DNA from: Prorocentrum cordatum
Taxonomy: Eukaryota > Sar > Dinophyceae > Prorocentrales > Prorocentraceae
DNA length: 64,000 nt
Assembly (NCBI GenBank): GCA_963575745.1
Contig: CAUYUJ010014274.1
Coordinates: forward strand, 97,001 to 161,000
Direction: 5' to 3'
The notes beneath the pieces are model-generated. The model was given only the letters and a program-made list of their open reading frames with translations, searched no databases and had not been told where the DNA came from. Made by a program: the position numbers and the translations under genes. Of the stretch, positions 10,435 to 24,069 are shown in pieces. Every line of letters starts with the position of its first letter. Position 1 is the stretch's first letter.

Positions 10435-12390
10435 TTTTGACAGTCCAGGACGGACGAACAGGCTCCCAATGTCGCCCCAAAGCAAGAACTCCCAGAAGGG
10501 AACCAAAATGGGCGCAAGACGGCCCCACTGCCACAGTTGCGGCATCAGCGTCGTTGCGTTGGACGGAAAATCCCTGGTGAAGCTAAGAGCGAGGACCATT
10601 TGCCAAACAACAACCTCTCAGAAAATATGCGAGACCACAGCTGCAACTGCCACCGCTGCGGCGACAACGCCGCCTCGTCGGACGGAAGCCCTTTGTGGGC
10701 TTAGGACACATGGCGAACGCACCAACGAGAGCACCACTTTTCGCGGGCGGAAAAGTTCCACATTTAAGAATCATAACGACATGCAACCCAAGCCCACCCT
10801 GTGCAACAACACCGTGTAAACATGTAGCGGTTCTCAAACTAGCACGGCATCGGTGGAGAAAGGGGCGTCTTCTCTGCGCTAACACATCGCAAAGGGGGGG
10901 CCTGACCTCCGACGCAATCGCGACGGGGGCTCCAGACGTCCCGACCTCATCCAGCGACACATGTTTTTGGTGATGGTTGTCATGCCGGCCCAAGGCTTCC
11001 GACAACGGCTCGCTCCTAGGGCGTCGAAAACACTAGACCGCCATCGCTCGCCGCGTTGCGCGTTCTCGTTCACGGCGCATGGAAAGCTGGGGAACAAAAA
11101 ATAGGCGCATGAGGACGAGGAGGAGGCCTGGCATGTAACCCGAAAGCGAGGAGAAGCAGGAGGAACACAAAAACGCGCAGGAGGCTCAGCAGCAGGAGGG
11201 GCTACACGTGGAGGAGCAGGGGCAGACCACACTGCCCCGAATTATCGCTCGCGGCGCGCAGAAGGGGGGAGAGGAAAAGGGGCCCCGAACAGGCCCCCCT
11301 GGGGCCCCCGAAAAGGCTCCCGAGGGTCTCAAAACATGCATCCAAAACGCCTTCTACAGGCCTCCAAGCTGCCCCCCCCCCCCCCCGAGAAGCCCAAACT
11401 GGCCCCAATGTTTCCAACACGCTTGCGCCTGAGCACAAGCGCTGCAATGCAAAACGTTTTTCCAAGCTTTCACATCTTCTCCCGTCTCCGGTGTCCGTCA
11501 CATCCGCGATCCCCAGATAGGGCCCGCAGAGGACCGCGCAAAAAGGGCCCAGATACCTCCAAAACACCATGGTTCCCAGCAGAGGCCGTTGATGCACAAG
11601 GCTCCACAAAGTGCTGTGACGCAGACAGCTCTATCACACAACTGTTCAAAGAGTGCGCCAAATCGGCGAGGTGTCAACTCAAAGAGGGCCAAACCCTGGC
11701 CCCAAAGAGGCATTCCAATAACCGCCGAACATCTCAAACAACCGCCGGAAATCTCCTCACCCTCGTCAGGATCCTCCTTCTCCCCCTCCCGTTCCACTTA
11801 CCGCTTCGTCCTGCTCGTCCCCATCCTCAACATCCTGCGACTCCTGCCCCTCCCCCCTCCACCCCCCTCCACCTCATCATGATCCTCCTCCTCCTCCTCC
11901 TCATCCTACTCCGTTGCCTCCATTCCCAGTCCTCATCATCCTCACCGCTCGCCGTCGTCGCTGGTCATGACCGCCATCGTGCGCTTCCGGCTGCAACGGA
12001 AGCGTCCTGGACCGGCGGCACTGGCCGGAGGCCACTACAATTATCGCTGGCGGCGCGCAGAAGGGGGGAGATGAGGGGGAAGGCTTCGTAGGAGCAGGGT
12101 GCTCCTAAGAAGCCTTCCCCCCTTCCCGCTCCCCCCCTTTGCGCTGGGCCAACATCGGGCGCGGCCTGACCGACCCCTTCCGTCACGCGCCTCCCCGTGG
12201 CGAGCCCCTCGCCACCGAGGCGCCCCTCTGGCGGCCAGCCCGCGCGTCCTGCAGGCCAGACGAGGGGACCGCCCCACCCGAGGAGTCGTCTTGCTTGGGG
12301 GCAGGGCAGGCCCCCAGACCCCACGGGGCCCAGCCCTCCGCCCCTCTAAGGCGACGCCTGGAAGCGGACAGCATCGGGTGAGGATAAGTC
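10435..12390. other. Unresolved sequence
   Basis: Mixed-composition DNA with no recognised gene. A plus-strand frame at 10,409-10,819 is not dominated by one simple repeat and contains 'CHSCG' and 'CGLRTHG', but I cannot assign it. The word AATTATCGCTCGCGGCGCGC (11,239) and its near-copy AATTATCGCTGGCGGCGCGC (about 12,040), each followed by AGAAGGGGGGAGA, mark a small dispersed repeat. A short CTC tract lies near 11,880-11,910. Confidence 0.25.
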
Positions 12391-12560
12391 GTCGGGTGTC
12401 GCCAGAAGTGCCCTTGGCCCAGGGTGCCCCCAGGATCTCCGATGAGGCCGCCAAGGCCTCCAAAGCACCCCTCACGAGGCCCACAGGGCCCAGAGGCACC
12501 AAAACGGAGCGGAAAGCTGGGGGCACCGTGCGCCAGGGGAACCTTCAGCAACCCCCGAAA
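12391..12560. mobile_element. MITE-5 copy b
   Basis: The terminal repeats are GTGCCCTTGGCCCAGGGTGC on the left and GGGGGCACCGTGCGCCAGGG on the right, with outer ends GTCGGGTG and CCCCCGAAA. Possible flanking direct repeats are AAGTCGT and AAATCGT. It abuts an R-6 repeat copy. Confidence 0.75.
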
Positions 12561-12562
12561 TC

Positions 12563-12670
12563 GTGAATCTCCGAGTTCCAGCGGCTCTGGAGGACGTCTC
12601 GGGCACTGCGGCCTCCTTGGAGCGTTCCAGAACGCTCTGAGAGCGTTCCGGAACGCTCTGGAACGGTTAC
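12563..12670 (+). repeat. R-6 copy a (partial) with nested hairpins
   Basis: The sequence follows the R-6 order: AATCTC, a GGCTCTGGA-GA-GTCTCGG stretch, then GCGTTCCAGAACGCTCTGAG and further GCGTTCCGGAACGC palindromes. The CTTCTCACTTCCCCC end seen in other copies is missing. Confidence 0.7.
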
Positions 12671-13590
12671 CCTCGTCCTTGTCCCGTCCGATCCTCCCCT
12701 CCTTCGGCACCAGGGAGACGTGGCAGGGGGACAGCATCCCACCTCCCTCGATAAGCTCCCTTCTTCCCCATACCTCCGATGGCACGGCTGGTTGGTGACG
12801 TGGGCCCCTGGAGCGCTCGACCCCATGTCCAGTACTGCCTTCCCGCCAATGAGCGCACTTTGGCCAGAGACCAGGGACCCCCCCGATGAAATGTTGCAGT
12901 GTCCGACAAGATCCGAGACAGACAGGTCTCAAACTGGCAACTCCCGGAGATGCCGCTGACAGAACCTGTTGTTTGACGCTCCGGGGGCATCGTCGAACCG
13001 CGCCCAGTGCGATTCCTCCGCGGCTTCCGCCCCGACGGCGGCGGCGGCCGCGACGAGGCGGCCGCGGCAGACGAGCCTGGGAGATCGACTTGGGGCGGGG
13101 CAGCTGCTTGGGCAGCTGCTGCTGCCAGCTGGGCGCCGCGGCCCCAGCTTCCGAGGGTTCGTCGGCCAGCCCCGGCAGGCGCCTCGGCGGAAGGACGGCG
13201 CGATCGCATCGAGAACAGAAATGATCCCCATGAGGCCCGGGCGTCGGGACGAGAAGGCAGAACGTTCGCAAGTTCTCGGCGCCAGCCAAGACCGTCAGAA
13301 AAGGTCAACGTTGCAGTCCAAGGATTCTGGATTCTGGAAACGGAAGCCGGGAAAAAACTGGGACCCAGAAACCATCAAGTTTCCAACCAGGAACTCCGAA
13401 GTTTCAACATTGTTGACGAATGAAACATCAGCAACCCAACACTTACGACCACGAAGCAAGATCATCCAAATAACGACACGCCATTTACAACAAGAGCAAC
13501 ATCATCAACCACAGAAACCAGGAACTCTGACATCACTCAGCCCAAGGCCCTGAACCGAAATGCCGTAAGAGCCCTCAGCCCTGAATCCTA
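12671..13590. other. Unresolved; weak candidate exon on the minus strand
   Basis: On the minus strand, 12,966-13,060 reads 'EESHWARFDDAPGASNN' in a frame with GC-ending codons. It reaches a possible donor AACAACAG|GTTCTG at 12,966/12,965. That frame's stop is at 12,929. Competing frames on both strands are also open and Ala/Pro/Arg-rich, so coding status is doubtful. Confidence 0.2.
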
Positions 13591-13599
13591 TGCCCGATG

Positions 13600-13770
13600 A
13601 CCTGAGCTCTAAACCTGAGCCCCTCTTCCCTGACGACCTCACACTAAACACTACCCTAAAACCCCACCCCCATCACCGGAACCCCAACACCGTAACCCTA
13701 ACACCCCAACCCTGGTCATACACCTTACCCCTACCGCCCTAACCCAAGGCGCGCACCGTAACCCCAACAC
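13600..13770 (+). repeat. Degenerate telomere-like CCCTAA repeats
   Basis: Words such as CCGTAACCCTAACACCCCAA recur in a degenerate array. The units resemble CCCTAA/CCCTAAA telomere repeats on the plus strand but are heavily interrupted. A longer related array lies at 15,590-16,460. Confidence 0.7.
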
Positions 13771-13812
13771 ACGGACCACGAAGCCAAATCCCAGACACCA
13801 CAGGCCCAACAA

Positions 13813-14250
13813 CTTGAACGAAACACCCTGCCCCTAAGCACTAATCTTAAGTCAGGCACGTCCCCCTACAGGGGAATTTTGTGTGACAAATTAAGGATAT
13901 CCTCAAAATACCCCAACCATGCTCAAAAATAGCTAAGACATAGTCCCCCGACTATTTTTTATAATATGTTTGGATACTCCCCCTGGATACTCCCCCTGTA
14001 GAGGGACAGGCCCGACTTAAAGCACTGATCCGAACCCCATCAAGGCCCCCACCAGGGCGGCGGCGAGAGAGGCGAGGGCGAGGTCGACCCCCCACTGGGC
14101 GGGCGGGTCGGGTGGTCGGACCACGGGCCAAGTTCCTTGAACGAAACACCCTGCCCCTAAGCACTAATCTTAAGTCGGGCACGCGAACCCCATCAGGGCC
14201 TCCACCAGGGCGACGGCGAGAGAGGCGAGGGCGAGGACGACCCCCCACTT
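13813..14250 (+). repeat. Segmental tandem duplication interrupted by MITE-1b
   Basis: The left part TTGAACGAAACACCCTGCCC recurs at about 14,136. The right part CGAACCCCATCA with CGGCGAGAGAGGCGAGGGCG recurs on both sides as well. The first unit contains a full MITE-1 copy at 13,847-14,020. At the same position the second unit keeps only TTAAGTCGGGCACG, the first bases of the element. Confidence 0.8.
13847..14020. mobile_element. MITE-1 copy b
   Basis: This 174-bp element begins TTAAGTCAGGCACGTCCCCC and ends GGACAGGCCCGACTTAA. The flanks AGCACTAATC and AGCACTGATC form a 10-bp direct repeat with one mismatch, longer than the 8 bp seen in other copies. An internal duplication of ATACTCCCCCTG is present near the right end. 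Confidence 0.95.
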
Positions 14251-14389
14251 TACCAGCCTCGAACTTATCCCTATCCCTAAGATTGACCCGCCCAAAGGCG
14301 ATGACAATATCAGGGATGCGCCCTCAAAAAAATAAGGGAATACCTACTAAGATTGGCATCGTGATGAGGAGATGCCCAGCATAGGGATA

Positions 14390-14525
14390 GGGATATGTGC
14401 CAGGCTGGTATCTACTGGGCGGGCGGGTCGGGCGGGCGGACCACGGGCAGGGCGGGCGGGCGAAACCCTACGGGCGGGGCGGGCGTGCAGGCCCCGGAGG
14501 CTGGCCGGTCGGGCTGGGCGGGACA
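14390..14525 (+). repeat. GGGCGGGCGGAC array
   Basis: Degenerate tandem repeats of GGGCGGGTCGGGCGGGCGGA type. The same class is expanded at 16,465-17,225. Confidence 0.8.
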
Positions 14526-14529
14526 CGAA

Positions 14530-14730
14530 ATTGAGCAGGGACCGACCGTCCCGGCATTCCTACAGTCATACCACGAAGTGTTCTTAGACCGCCAAGAAAT
14601 GTTCTGAGGACAAAAAGCAATGTTCTTAGAACATAAGCCCGATGTGATAAAGCAAGACAGGCTCCGCCAGAAATGTTCTAAGAACATGTCGTGGGTACCA
14701 CAGAAGGTTCTTAGAACATTGTTTGGTAGG
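14530..14730 (+). repeat. R-4 dispersed repeat, copy a
   Basis: GAGCAGGGACCGACCGTCCC, then a GCATTCCTACAGTCATAC stretch, is shared with 30,085-30,265. Downstream are three near-palindromes of the TGTTCTTAGAACA type at about 14,617, 14,673 and 14,708. The frame reading 'EQGPTVPAFLQ' is conserved in both copies. Confidence 0.7.
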
Positions 14731-15589
14731 GCTATAGGCGAGCCAGGACGCTTCGCCGCTGCTTGACTAAAGCAACGCGCGATCTATCCAGCTGAACAAA
14801 CTCGAAGGCGACGACGAACACGAGGAGGGCGAGGACGATCCTAACAGGCGGGCCATAATGGGAGGTTTTGGAGGGCGGATTTTAACAGGCTGGGCGGACG
14901 GGTGGACCCTAACGAGCTGTCGGGTCGGGTCGGGCGGGAGATCCCCCAAGCGAACCTGTAAATCCGAAACCGGGAAATCGGGCATCCCAGAACCCTATAA
15001 ATTCCGAGGCACCCAACTCCACCGAACTCAAACAGGCGAGTATATCGAACAACGATGCTGGTGAAGATGACGGGTATGACTGAGTCGGCGACGGCGACGG
15101 AGACAGCTCCTCCGGCTCCTCCGTCTCCCCCGGCCCCTCTTACAATGCCCCCCATAACAATATTACCCAGAACAAACGATAGAACGGACAACCAACACCA
15201 TTGCACTGCAAGAAACTGATTCCACTCTGGGTAAATCAAATTGGCAAACCTGCGGCGACGGCAAACACGACCGCGATATTGACAACAACGCGGCCACGAC
15301 CGAAATTCTCTCTTTGCCTGGGCAGTGCATCGTGTTGTTCCTTAACGCAAAAAAAACCTTGCCAGACGAACCCGTCACCAGAATCTGAAAAACATGCGGC
15401 GCACGATGTGTCCAGTCATCTTCGGGCACCCAGGCCATGAAACACACCCCAAGCGCAGCAGAACTTCCCGGGAAAAGTGCTTGGGACTTCCAGGGCCGCA
15501 GAAGGACGTCAGCGGCACCCCGACTCCTCATCCTCGTCCTCCTCGTTCTCCTCCGCACCCTGACGTCTGAACCAGAACAACCTGACCCG
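14731..15589. other. Unresolved sequence
   Basis: No gene is recognised. A minus-strand frame at 15,163-15,558 (131 codons) has mixed composition but no family signature. The stretch 14,860-14,950 contains GGGCGG-type repeat. Confidence 0.25.
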
Positions 15590-16460
15590 AAACACTCAAC
15601 CTCCTAACACCGTAACGCTGCCAACCTGACTATGATACCTAACCCCTGAACCGTAGCACCTAATACCTTAACCCTATGCCTAACACCCTAACCCTAACAC
15701 CCGAGCCCTGTCACACTAAACCTAACACCTTGACACCCTGACCCTAACCCTAGCATTAGCCCTAACACCCTCATTCTACGCACTACCCAAACACACACAC
15801 ACACACAAAACCCTAACACTAACACCCTACACCCTACACCCTACACCCTGACGCGTTGACCTTAGCGCCCCCTCCCTACGCACGAGTCGAATCTCTAACT
15901 CCCTGACCAAAAACACCCGAAACCAAGCATCATACGCTTAACCCCTTGACGGAGACAACCTGACTCTAAGCACGAGCCCTACCCCTGAGATCCCAAGCAT
16001 ACCACCCTCACCATAACAACTTAAACACTAGCACCGACCCTAACACCTGAGCCCCAACGCCACAGCCTTGACCTTAACACACTGAATCTAACACACTAAC
16101 CATCTCAACCGAAACCTGACCGTTATTCCTGTACCCTCACGCCCGAACCCTGAACACTAGACCCAACATCCTAACCCTGGACCTAACCCCTTTTTCCCAA
16201 CACCCTTACCCGAAGCATGAACCCATGACCCTAGCCCCTCAACCCTAACACCCTAACCCTAAGCGATGACTGTAAGCCTCAAACCCAAACCATGTAACAC
16301 GAACCTTCGGAACGATATCCCGACCACCGTGTTAAAACCAACGCCCGAGCCCTGAACACTACCCCAACCCCAAAGCACCAACGCTAACACCCTACCCTGA
16401 ACCCGAGCACCGTAACCAGAATCACCCTGAACACGATTCCCAGAACCCTAACTCTAAGTC
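15590..16460 (+). repeat. Degenerate telomere-like CCCTAA array
   Basis: About 870 bp is dominated by ACCCTAACACCCTAACCCTA-type words with frequent substitutions. The plus strand carries the C-rich strand throughout. The array lies inside the window with no sequence end nearby, so it is interstitial or subtelomeric rather than a functional chromosome end. Confidence 0.8.
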
Positions 16461-16464
16461 TCAC

Positions 16465-17510
16465 GGGCGGGCGGAGCCCAACGAGACGGTCGAGCGGGCG
16501 GACCCCGACGGGCCGGCAGGTCGGGTCGGGTGGGACGTTCGACTAGCGTGCAGTCCATCCAGCACGACCCTCACCAGAGGACGAGGGCGAGGACGACCCT
16601 GTAGGGCGGGCGGGCGGGCAGGTCGGGCGGGCGGACCATAACGGGCGGGGTGGTCGGGCGGACCTTCACGTGCTGGTCGGGCGGGCGGGACCGAACAGGC
16701 GGGGCCAGCTGGCGGACCCCCACGGGCGGATCGGGCGGACGGACCTTAACGGGCGGGCGGGTCGGGCAAGACACCAAAGTAGCGAACAACCCATGCAGCT
16801 GGATAGCCGCGAGAGCGACGACGAAGAAGACAAGGGCGACGACGACGACGACGACGAGGGCGACGACAACGACGAGGACAACGACGACGACGATGGCGAC
16901 GAGGATGAGGGCAACGACGGCGACGACGACGACGACGGCGACAAAAGCAACATCGACGACGAGGATGGCAACGACGGCGGCGACGTCCCTACAAGACAGA
17001 CCCTGACGAGCGGGTTGGGCAGACGGACCCTACCAGGCGGGGCGGGCGGGCGGACACTGACGGGCGGGTCGGCTGGGCAGTCTCCGACGGGCGGGTCGGG
17101 CGGGCGGAACCTACTCAGCAAGGGGGGGGCGGGCGGACACTGACGGGCGGGTCGGCCGGGCAGACCCTAACGGGCGGGTCGGGCGGGCGGATATTCACGG
17201 GCGGGTCGGGCGGGCGGGCGGGCGATGACAGTAGCGCGCAGACCACCCAGCAGGACAACCACGAGTGCAGCGACAAGGACGACGATGGCGACCCGGACGA
17301 ATACGACGACAACGACGACGACGAGAGCGACAACGACGGCGACGATGAGGGCCAGACGACGTGGACGACGACGACTACGACAGCGTGGGCGACGATGGGG
17401 GCGACGAGGATGACAGCATAGAGGAAGAGAACGACGACGACGACGACGACGACGAGAGCAGCGTTACTGTCTCCGACGACGCGAACTAGCGCGAGAGCGA
17501 GGACGACGAC
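16465..17510 (+). repeat. GGGCGGGCGG arrays alternating with GAC arrays
   Basis: Degenerate CGGGCGGGTCGGGCGGGCGG units (16,465-16,790 and 16,990-17,225) alternate with GACGACGAC tracts (16,805-16,985 and 17,240-17,500). The two repeat classes occur in the same order twice, suggesting that a composite unit was duplicated. Confidence 0.85.
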
Positions 17511-19841
<2,331 letters not shown>

Positions 19842-19985
19842 CCTCCCCTTAGTGAAAACGGCCTGGGACCGAAACCGACGGACCTGGACCCGCAAAAATG
19901 ACTGCCGCGACGCCCTCTCGCGAATCGAAAATGGCCAATTCGCTAATCGACGTGTCAGGGTACGAGGTCTATCCACCTCAGATCC
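19842..19985 (+). repeat. R-3 dispersed repeat, copy a
   Basis: CCTCCCCTTAGTGAAAACGG and the following ~125 bp are closely similar to 63,550-63,690. Both copies keep the frame beginning 'MKTAWD' open, but substitutions hit all codon positions. I favour a short interspersed element over a gene. Confidence 0.8.
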
Positions 19986-20225
19986 AAGGCGCCCAAGGAG
20001 GCCCCAAAGATCGGCCCAAGACGGCCCAAAGTCCTCCAAGCTATGCCCAAAACTGCCAGAGAGGGCCCAAGACGGCCCGAGACGCCCGCCAGGCAGGCCG
20101 ACGGGCACCCAGGACGGCTCTACGAGGGTGCCCAGACGGGGGACGCGACTGGACAGCTCGAGCCCTCGCCCACGAGAAGCCTCCAAGACGCCTCCAGGAG
20201 GCCCCCAACAGCTTTATCTCCACCC
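19986..20225 (+). repeat. Degenerate CCAAGACGGCCC repeat
   Basis: Same repeat class as 5.5-6.9 kb. It ends at the CAT array. Confidence 0.7.
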
Positions 20226-20990
20226 CCTGCTCCTCCACCTCCTACTTCTCCTCCTCCTCATCATAACCATCATCACGACCATCATTACCATTATGACAAT
20301 CACTATTATCATCGTCATCATCATCATCTTCATCACCACCATCAGCATCAGCATCATCAGCATCATCACCATCGTCATCAGCATCATCATCATCACCATC
20401 ACCATCAGCATCATCAGCATCAGCATCATCAGCATCATCAGCATGATCATCATCACCAGCTCCAGCACCACCACCACAACCATCATCATCAGCATCATCA
20501 TCACCATCGGCACCTCATCATCAACAACATCATCAATATCAGCATCATCACCATCATCCACAGCATCATCTTCATCAGCACCAGCCGCATCACCATCATC
20601 ATTACTATCACCATCGCCATGATCAGCATCAGCACCAGCATCAGCATCGTCATCGTCATCATCATCATTATCAAAATCATCCGCACCAACATCATGATCC
20701 GCATCGTCATGATCATCACCAGCATATTCATCATCAGCATCATCAGCATCAGCATCACCATCATCATCACCACCATCATCACCACAGGCATCGTCATCAT
20801 TACAACCACCCTCATCAGCATCTCCATCATCAGCAGTACATCAGCATCATCATCGTCAACATCATCACCTCTACCACCATCATCACCAAGATCATCACCA
20901 TCATCGTCATTATCATCATCACCATCAACAACACCATCATCAACAACTACAATAATATAATCAGCATCCTCATGCTCCTCATCATTATCA
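20226..20990 (+). repeat. CAT/CAC trinucleotide array
   Basis: About 730 bp of interrupted (CAT)n with CAC and CAG variants. His-, Ser- and Ile-rich frames on the plus strand and Met/Asp-rich frames on the minus strand are artefacts of the repeat. Confidence 0.95.
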
Positions 20991-21640
20991 TCATCTTCTG
21001 TGTGCATCTTGAATATGCCAAACGGGTTTCTTAGCGTTTGTAGGCTTCAACAAGAAAACTGAAAACGCTAAAAACATGATGCGCTGTTCACCGTTGATCG
21101 ATCATGCTTTAGCATTTTCGGATCCGTGTATTTCGTGCTTCGTTCTCGTTGCGTATCCCTATCGTCTTCTTTACACAAGTTGGCTTTTCTGGGGCCGTCG
21201 CTGGTGACTCGTCGCGGCAACCCGCCCTCCCCTACTGCCGCCCCCCTTCCGGTGTTAGACCAGTGTCTGAGCGATTGTTGGGCGTTTTTAGGTCTCAGCG
21301 CGGGAACCGGTTTTTGGGCCACCCCCCGTGTACGCAGCTCATGGATCAGGGCAGGCGCGTCGACCTGGGAGAGGGAAAGGGGGGGCATAAAGGGCGAACG
21401 GTGGCAGGGCGGGGAGCGCGGGGGCCAAGTTGGCAGAGAAAACAAGGAGGAGCCTTCGACGATAATGCAAAAAAGGACAACACAACGCTGTACCACAGCG
21501 ACGAAGCTTAAAACGCCCAAACAACGACCCAAATACCGCTAAAAAAAACCTAGCGTCTACCACTAATTGTTTCAAGCGTTCTCAGCCTGTCAAAAATCCC
21601 AAACTAGAAAACGCTAAACAAAAACGCCCGAGGCGATTCA
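20991..21640. other. Unresolved, with recurring AACGCTAAA words
   Basis: The word AAAACGCTAAA or its complement recurs at about 21,032, 21,062, 21,111 and 21,608, with diverged forms between. The left cluster points one way and the right cluster the other, suggesting diverged ends of an element of about 0.6 kb. Open frames are unrecognised. Confidence 0.3.
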
Positions 21641-21725
21641 ACTATGAACCAATATTATCATCATGATCATCATCATCGCTCGTCACCACCATCACCCCAC
21701 CAACACCACCACCTCCACCACCATC

Positions 21726-21771
<46 letters not shown>

Positions 21772-21850
21772 CCATCACCATCACCATCACCATCATCACC
21801 ATCACCATCACCATCACCATCACCATCATCATCATCATCATCATCATCAA

Positions 21851-21883
<33 letters not shown>

Positions 21884-21925
21884 AAGCAACAGCAGCATCA
21901 GCATCATCATCATCCGCCTCCTGTC
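21641..21925 (+). repeat. CAT/CAC array
   Basis: Interrupted (CAT)n and (CACCAT)n. It passes directly into a TCC-rich tract. Confidence 0.95.
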
Positions 21926-22560
21926 CTCCCCTGGATGCCCCCTGATCACCCTCTTCCCCCCCTTCTCCTGCTCCTCACCCTCCTCCTCCTCCTGTTCCTT
22001 CGCCTCGTCTTCATCGTCCTCCACCTGTTCATTGCCTTCTTCGCCCTCCTCCTGCCCCCCCTCCTCCGCATGCGCTTCCTCCTCCATCCCTTCCTGCTCC
22101 ACCGCCTCCTCCTCCTCCTCCTCCTCCTGCTCGTCCTGTTCTTCCTCCTCCTCCTCCTCACCCTTTCCTTCCTTATCATCCCCCTCCTTCCTTACCATCC
22201 CTCCTCCTCGTCATCATCATCCTCATCCTCCTCATCATCCTCCTCATCATGCTTCCCCTCCCCCGCGTGCTCTTCCCCCGGTGCTCCGCAGCCTTTCCTC
22301 GCCCTCTTCCTCTCCATGCTCCTCCTCCTCCTGCCCCTCCTCTTCCGCCGCCTCCTCAGCGTCCTGCTTCTTCTCCTGCTCCTCCGACTCCCATTCTCCT
22401 CGTCATTCCACTTCTCATTCCCGCCCCGTCCTCCCCCTACCCCTGCTCACCCTCCCCATCCTCCTGCGCATCCTCCTCCTCCTCTTCCTCCTGCTGCTCC
22501 ACCGCGTCCTCCGCATCATCCTCCTGCTCCACCTCCCCCCCCTCCTCCACGTCGTCGTCG
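21926..22560 (+). repeat. TCC/CTC-rich tract
   Basis: Pyrimidine-rich CTCCTCCTCCT DNA with degenerate interruptions. Leu-, Ser- or Pro-rich frames here are artefacts. Confidence 0.9.
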
Positions 22561-23024
22561 TCTTTAGGGTCGGCGGCATCGGCCGTAAAGCCTCACAAAA
22601 TGAGATGTTCTTGCAATTTCACTGTCCTGTCACATGCATGTCCACGACATGCGGCTGGGAAACGAACGACCCTGTAAACATCAAACGCCTACAAATGTTC
22701 GGATGGAGAAAATGGGGGCGGATAACATGCTTCAAACAACCAGTGTCAAAACTCGGATGCTGCCACGAACTGAAGGCAAGGCCAAAGGACATCTTCACAA
22801 GGCTAGGGAGAAGTGGCGCAGACGAGAAGGCGGTTGCACTTGAAAGCAGGTCTCTTCTCACCCAACGGGTGGGACAGAGGCGCACTACGCAGGGAGAAAG
22901 GAGGAGCCGGAGGAAGGAGGAAAACGATGAGGATGAGGAAGGGGAAAGGAGGGGAATAGGGGAGCAGGAAGGGGAAAGAAGGAACAGGATGGGAGCAGGA
23001 GAGGGAAGGGAAAGAGATGGTTAA
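22561..23024 (+). CDS. Possible coding remnant, unrecognised
   Basis: I do not recognise this gene. After the TCC tract, a plus-strand frame stays open to 23,024. From about 22,600 it is not repeat-like: it contains 'HCPVTCMSTTCGWET' and 'LQMFGWRKWGR', with several Cys and Trp. The last 40 codons return to Arg/Glu-rich low-complexity sequence. There is no defined start, because upstream the frame runs into the trinucleotide tract, so at best this is an exon or a relic. The competing plus frame at 22,634-22,843 is also open. Confidence 0.15.
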
Positions 23025-23177
23025 AACGAAAATGCCCGACATCGTCTCCTCTACTCTAGCCCCGTGCGCTGCGCGATCGAGGACAGTAAAACCGCCCTGT
23101 GAGGTGTGGACGCCCCCCCTGGTCCGACGGACCGTTGGCACGACTACGGTCAGCCCGTGAAATAAGGATGCGCGGTA

Positions 23178-23310
23178 GGGATGGAAGGGCCCTGGAAGAC
23201 CATTTCGGGGTTTTCGAGCGGGGCTGGCCAGCGAAAGTCGCCTAGGATGGGCCGAACGGGCAAGGATGCAAACGCAACCTTGGAGAGTTGCTCATCCTTA
23301 CTATGCGGGT
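23178..23310 (+). repeat. R-1 dispersed repeat, copy a
   Basis: This copy shares the order GGCCCTGGAAGACCATTTCG, a TTTTCGAGCGGGGC-GGCCA stretch, GGATGCAA, CCTTGGA and TCATCCTTAC with 33,540-33,670 and 57,903-58,060. Another copy lies on the minus strand at 25,255-25,480. It looks like a short interspersed element of about 130-200 bp. Confidence 0.75.
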
Positions 23311-23460
23311 TCAACATGCAGGCCGCTCACAACTGCAATCGAGCACATAACCAGTACAACGCAGCGAACGATAGCGCACTGCCGCGGCTGACACGGCATC
23401 TGCCAATTTTCGGTGGGTGTGCGCTCACCCGAAAGCTCGACCGAGACCAAGCAGCGCCTA

Positions 23461-23643
23461 CTCCGGATTCCATACTAAAGTAGGGGGGGGGGTACATTTG
23501 GCGGGGGGGTCTGATTTGAGCTGTCTTGAAGGGTTAGGGGGGGTCTGGGCAAAGTGCCGCCCTTTCATGGATGGTCTGGGGGGGTCTAAAACTTGTGGTC
23601 TTGGAGGATTGTGACCCCCTCCCTGTTATTACGAACTCTGGAG
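23461..23643. mobile_element. MITE-2 copy a, TA-flanked (Stowaway-like)
   Basis: The terminal repeats CTCCGGATTCCATACTAAAG and TTATTACGAACTCTGGAG are imperfect complements, and TA flanks both ends (23,459-23,460 and 23,644-23,645). A TA target and CTCC-type termini fit the Tc1/mariner-derived Stowaway class. The interior is G-rich with repeated GGGGGGGTCT. A second copy is at 62,980-63,158. Confidence 0.8.
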
Positions 23644-23740
23644 TACACATACACATGAGCACACGTGAGCGCAGAGACGCACATGCATGCTCGGGCCGGT
23701 CGAAAAGGGGGGGGGGATAGCAAACGGGGGGGGGGGGGGG

Positions 23741-23875
23741 GAAAATCAGCTCACGTGGCTGATTTTCCCGGAACCTCCCGGCGCCAGAGGCGGCTATGTA
23801 TCGAGGAATGGGCCCCTCGGTGGGGCCGAAAGCGGACCGGCTGCGTGCAGCAAATTCCGTACCCCCCCCTTTCCC
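23741..23875 (+). repeat. R-2 dispersed repeat, copy a
   Basis: The copy starts with the palindrome AAAATCAGCTCACGTGGCTG-ATTTT and continues with a CCTCCCGGCGCCAGAGGCGG stretch. The same order occurs at 51,497-51,622, including the GGCTGCGTGCAGCA-type end. Confidence 0.75.
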
Positions 23876-24069
23876 AATCCCCCCCCTTTCGTCCGGGCCG
23901 ACATGCATACGCGGGCACATGCGGATGCGCACGTACACAGAACAGGGCACACGAACACAACATCCTGCACACACAGGCAGCTACGCACAAGTGGGCAGTC
24001 GTGAGGGTAACATCAAGTGCTCCCCGCAGAGTTCCCACAACGGCTGGAAGGACACGCAGTCCGATAGCG

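Noticed and set aside
20260-22560. His-rich, Ile-rich and Ser-rich frames of more than 250 codons
   Set aside because: They are direct translations of CAT and TCC arrays, with equivalent frames on every phase.
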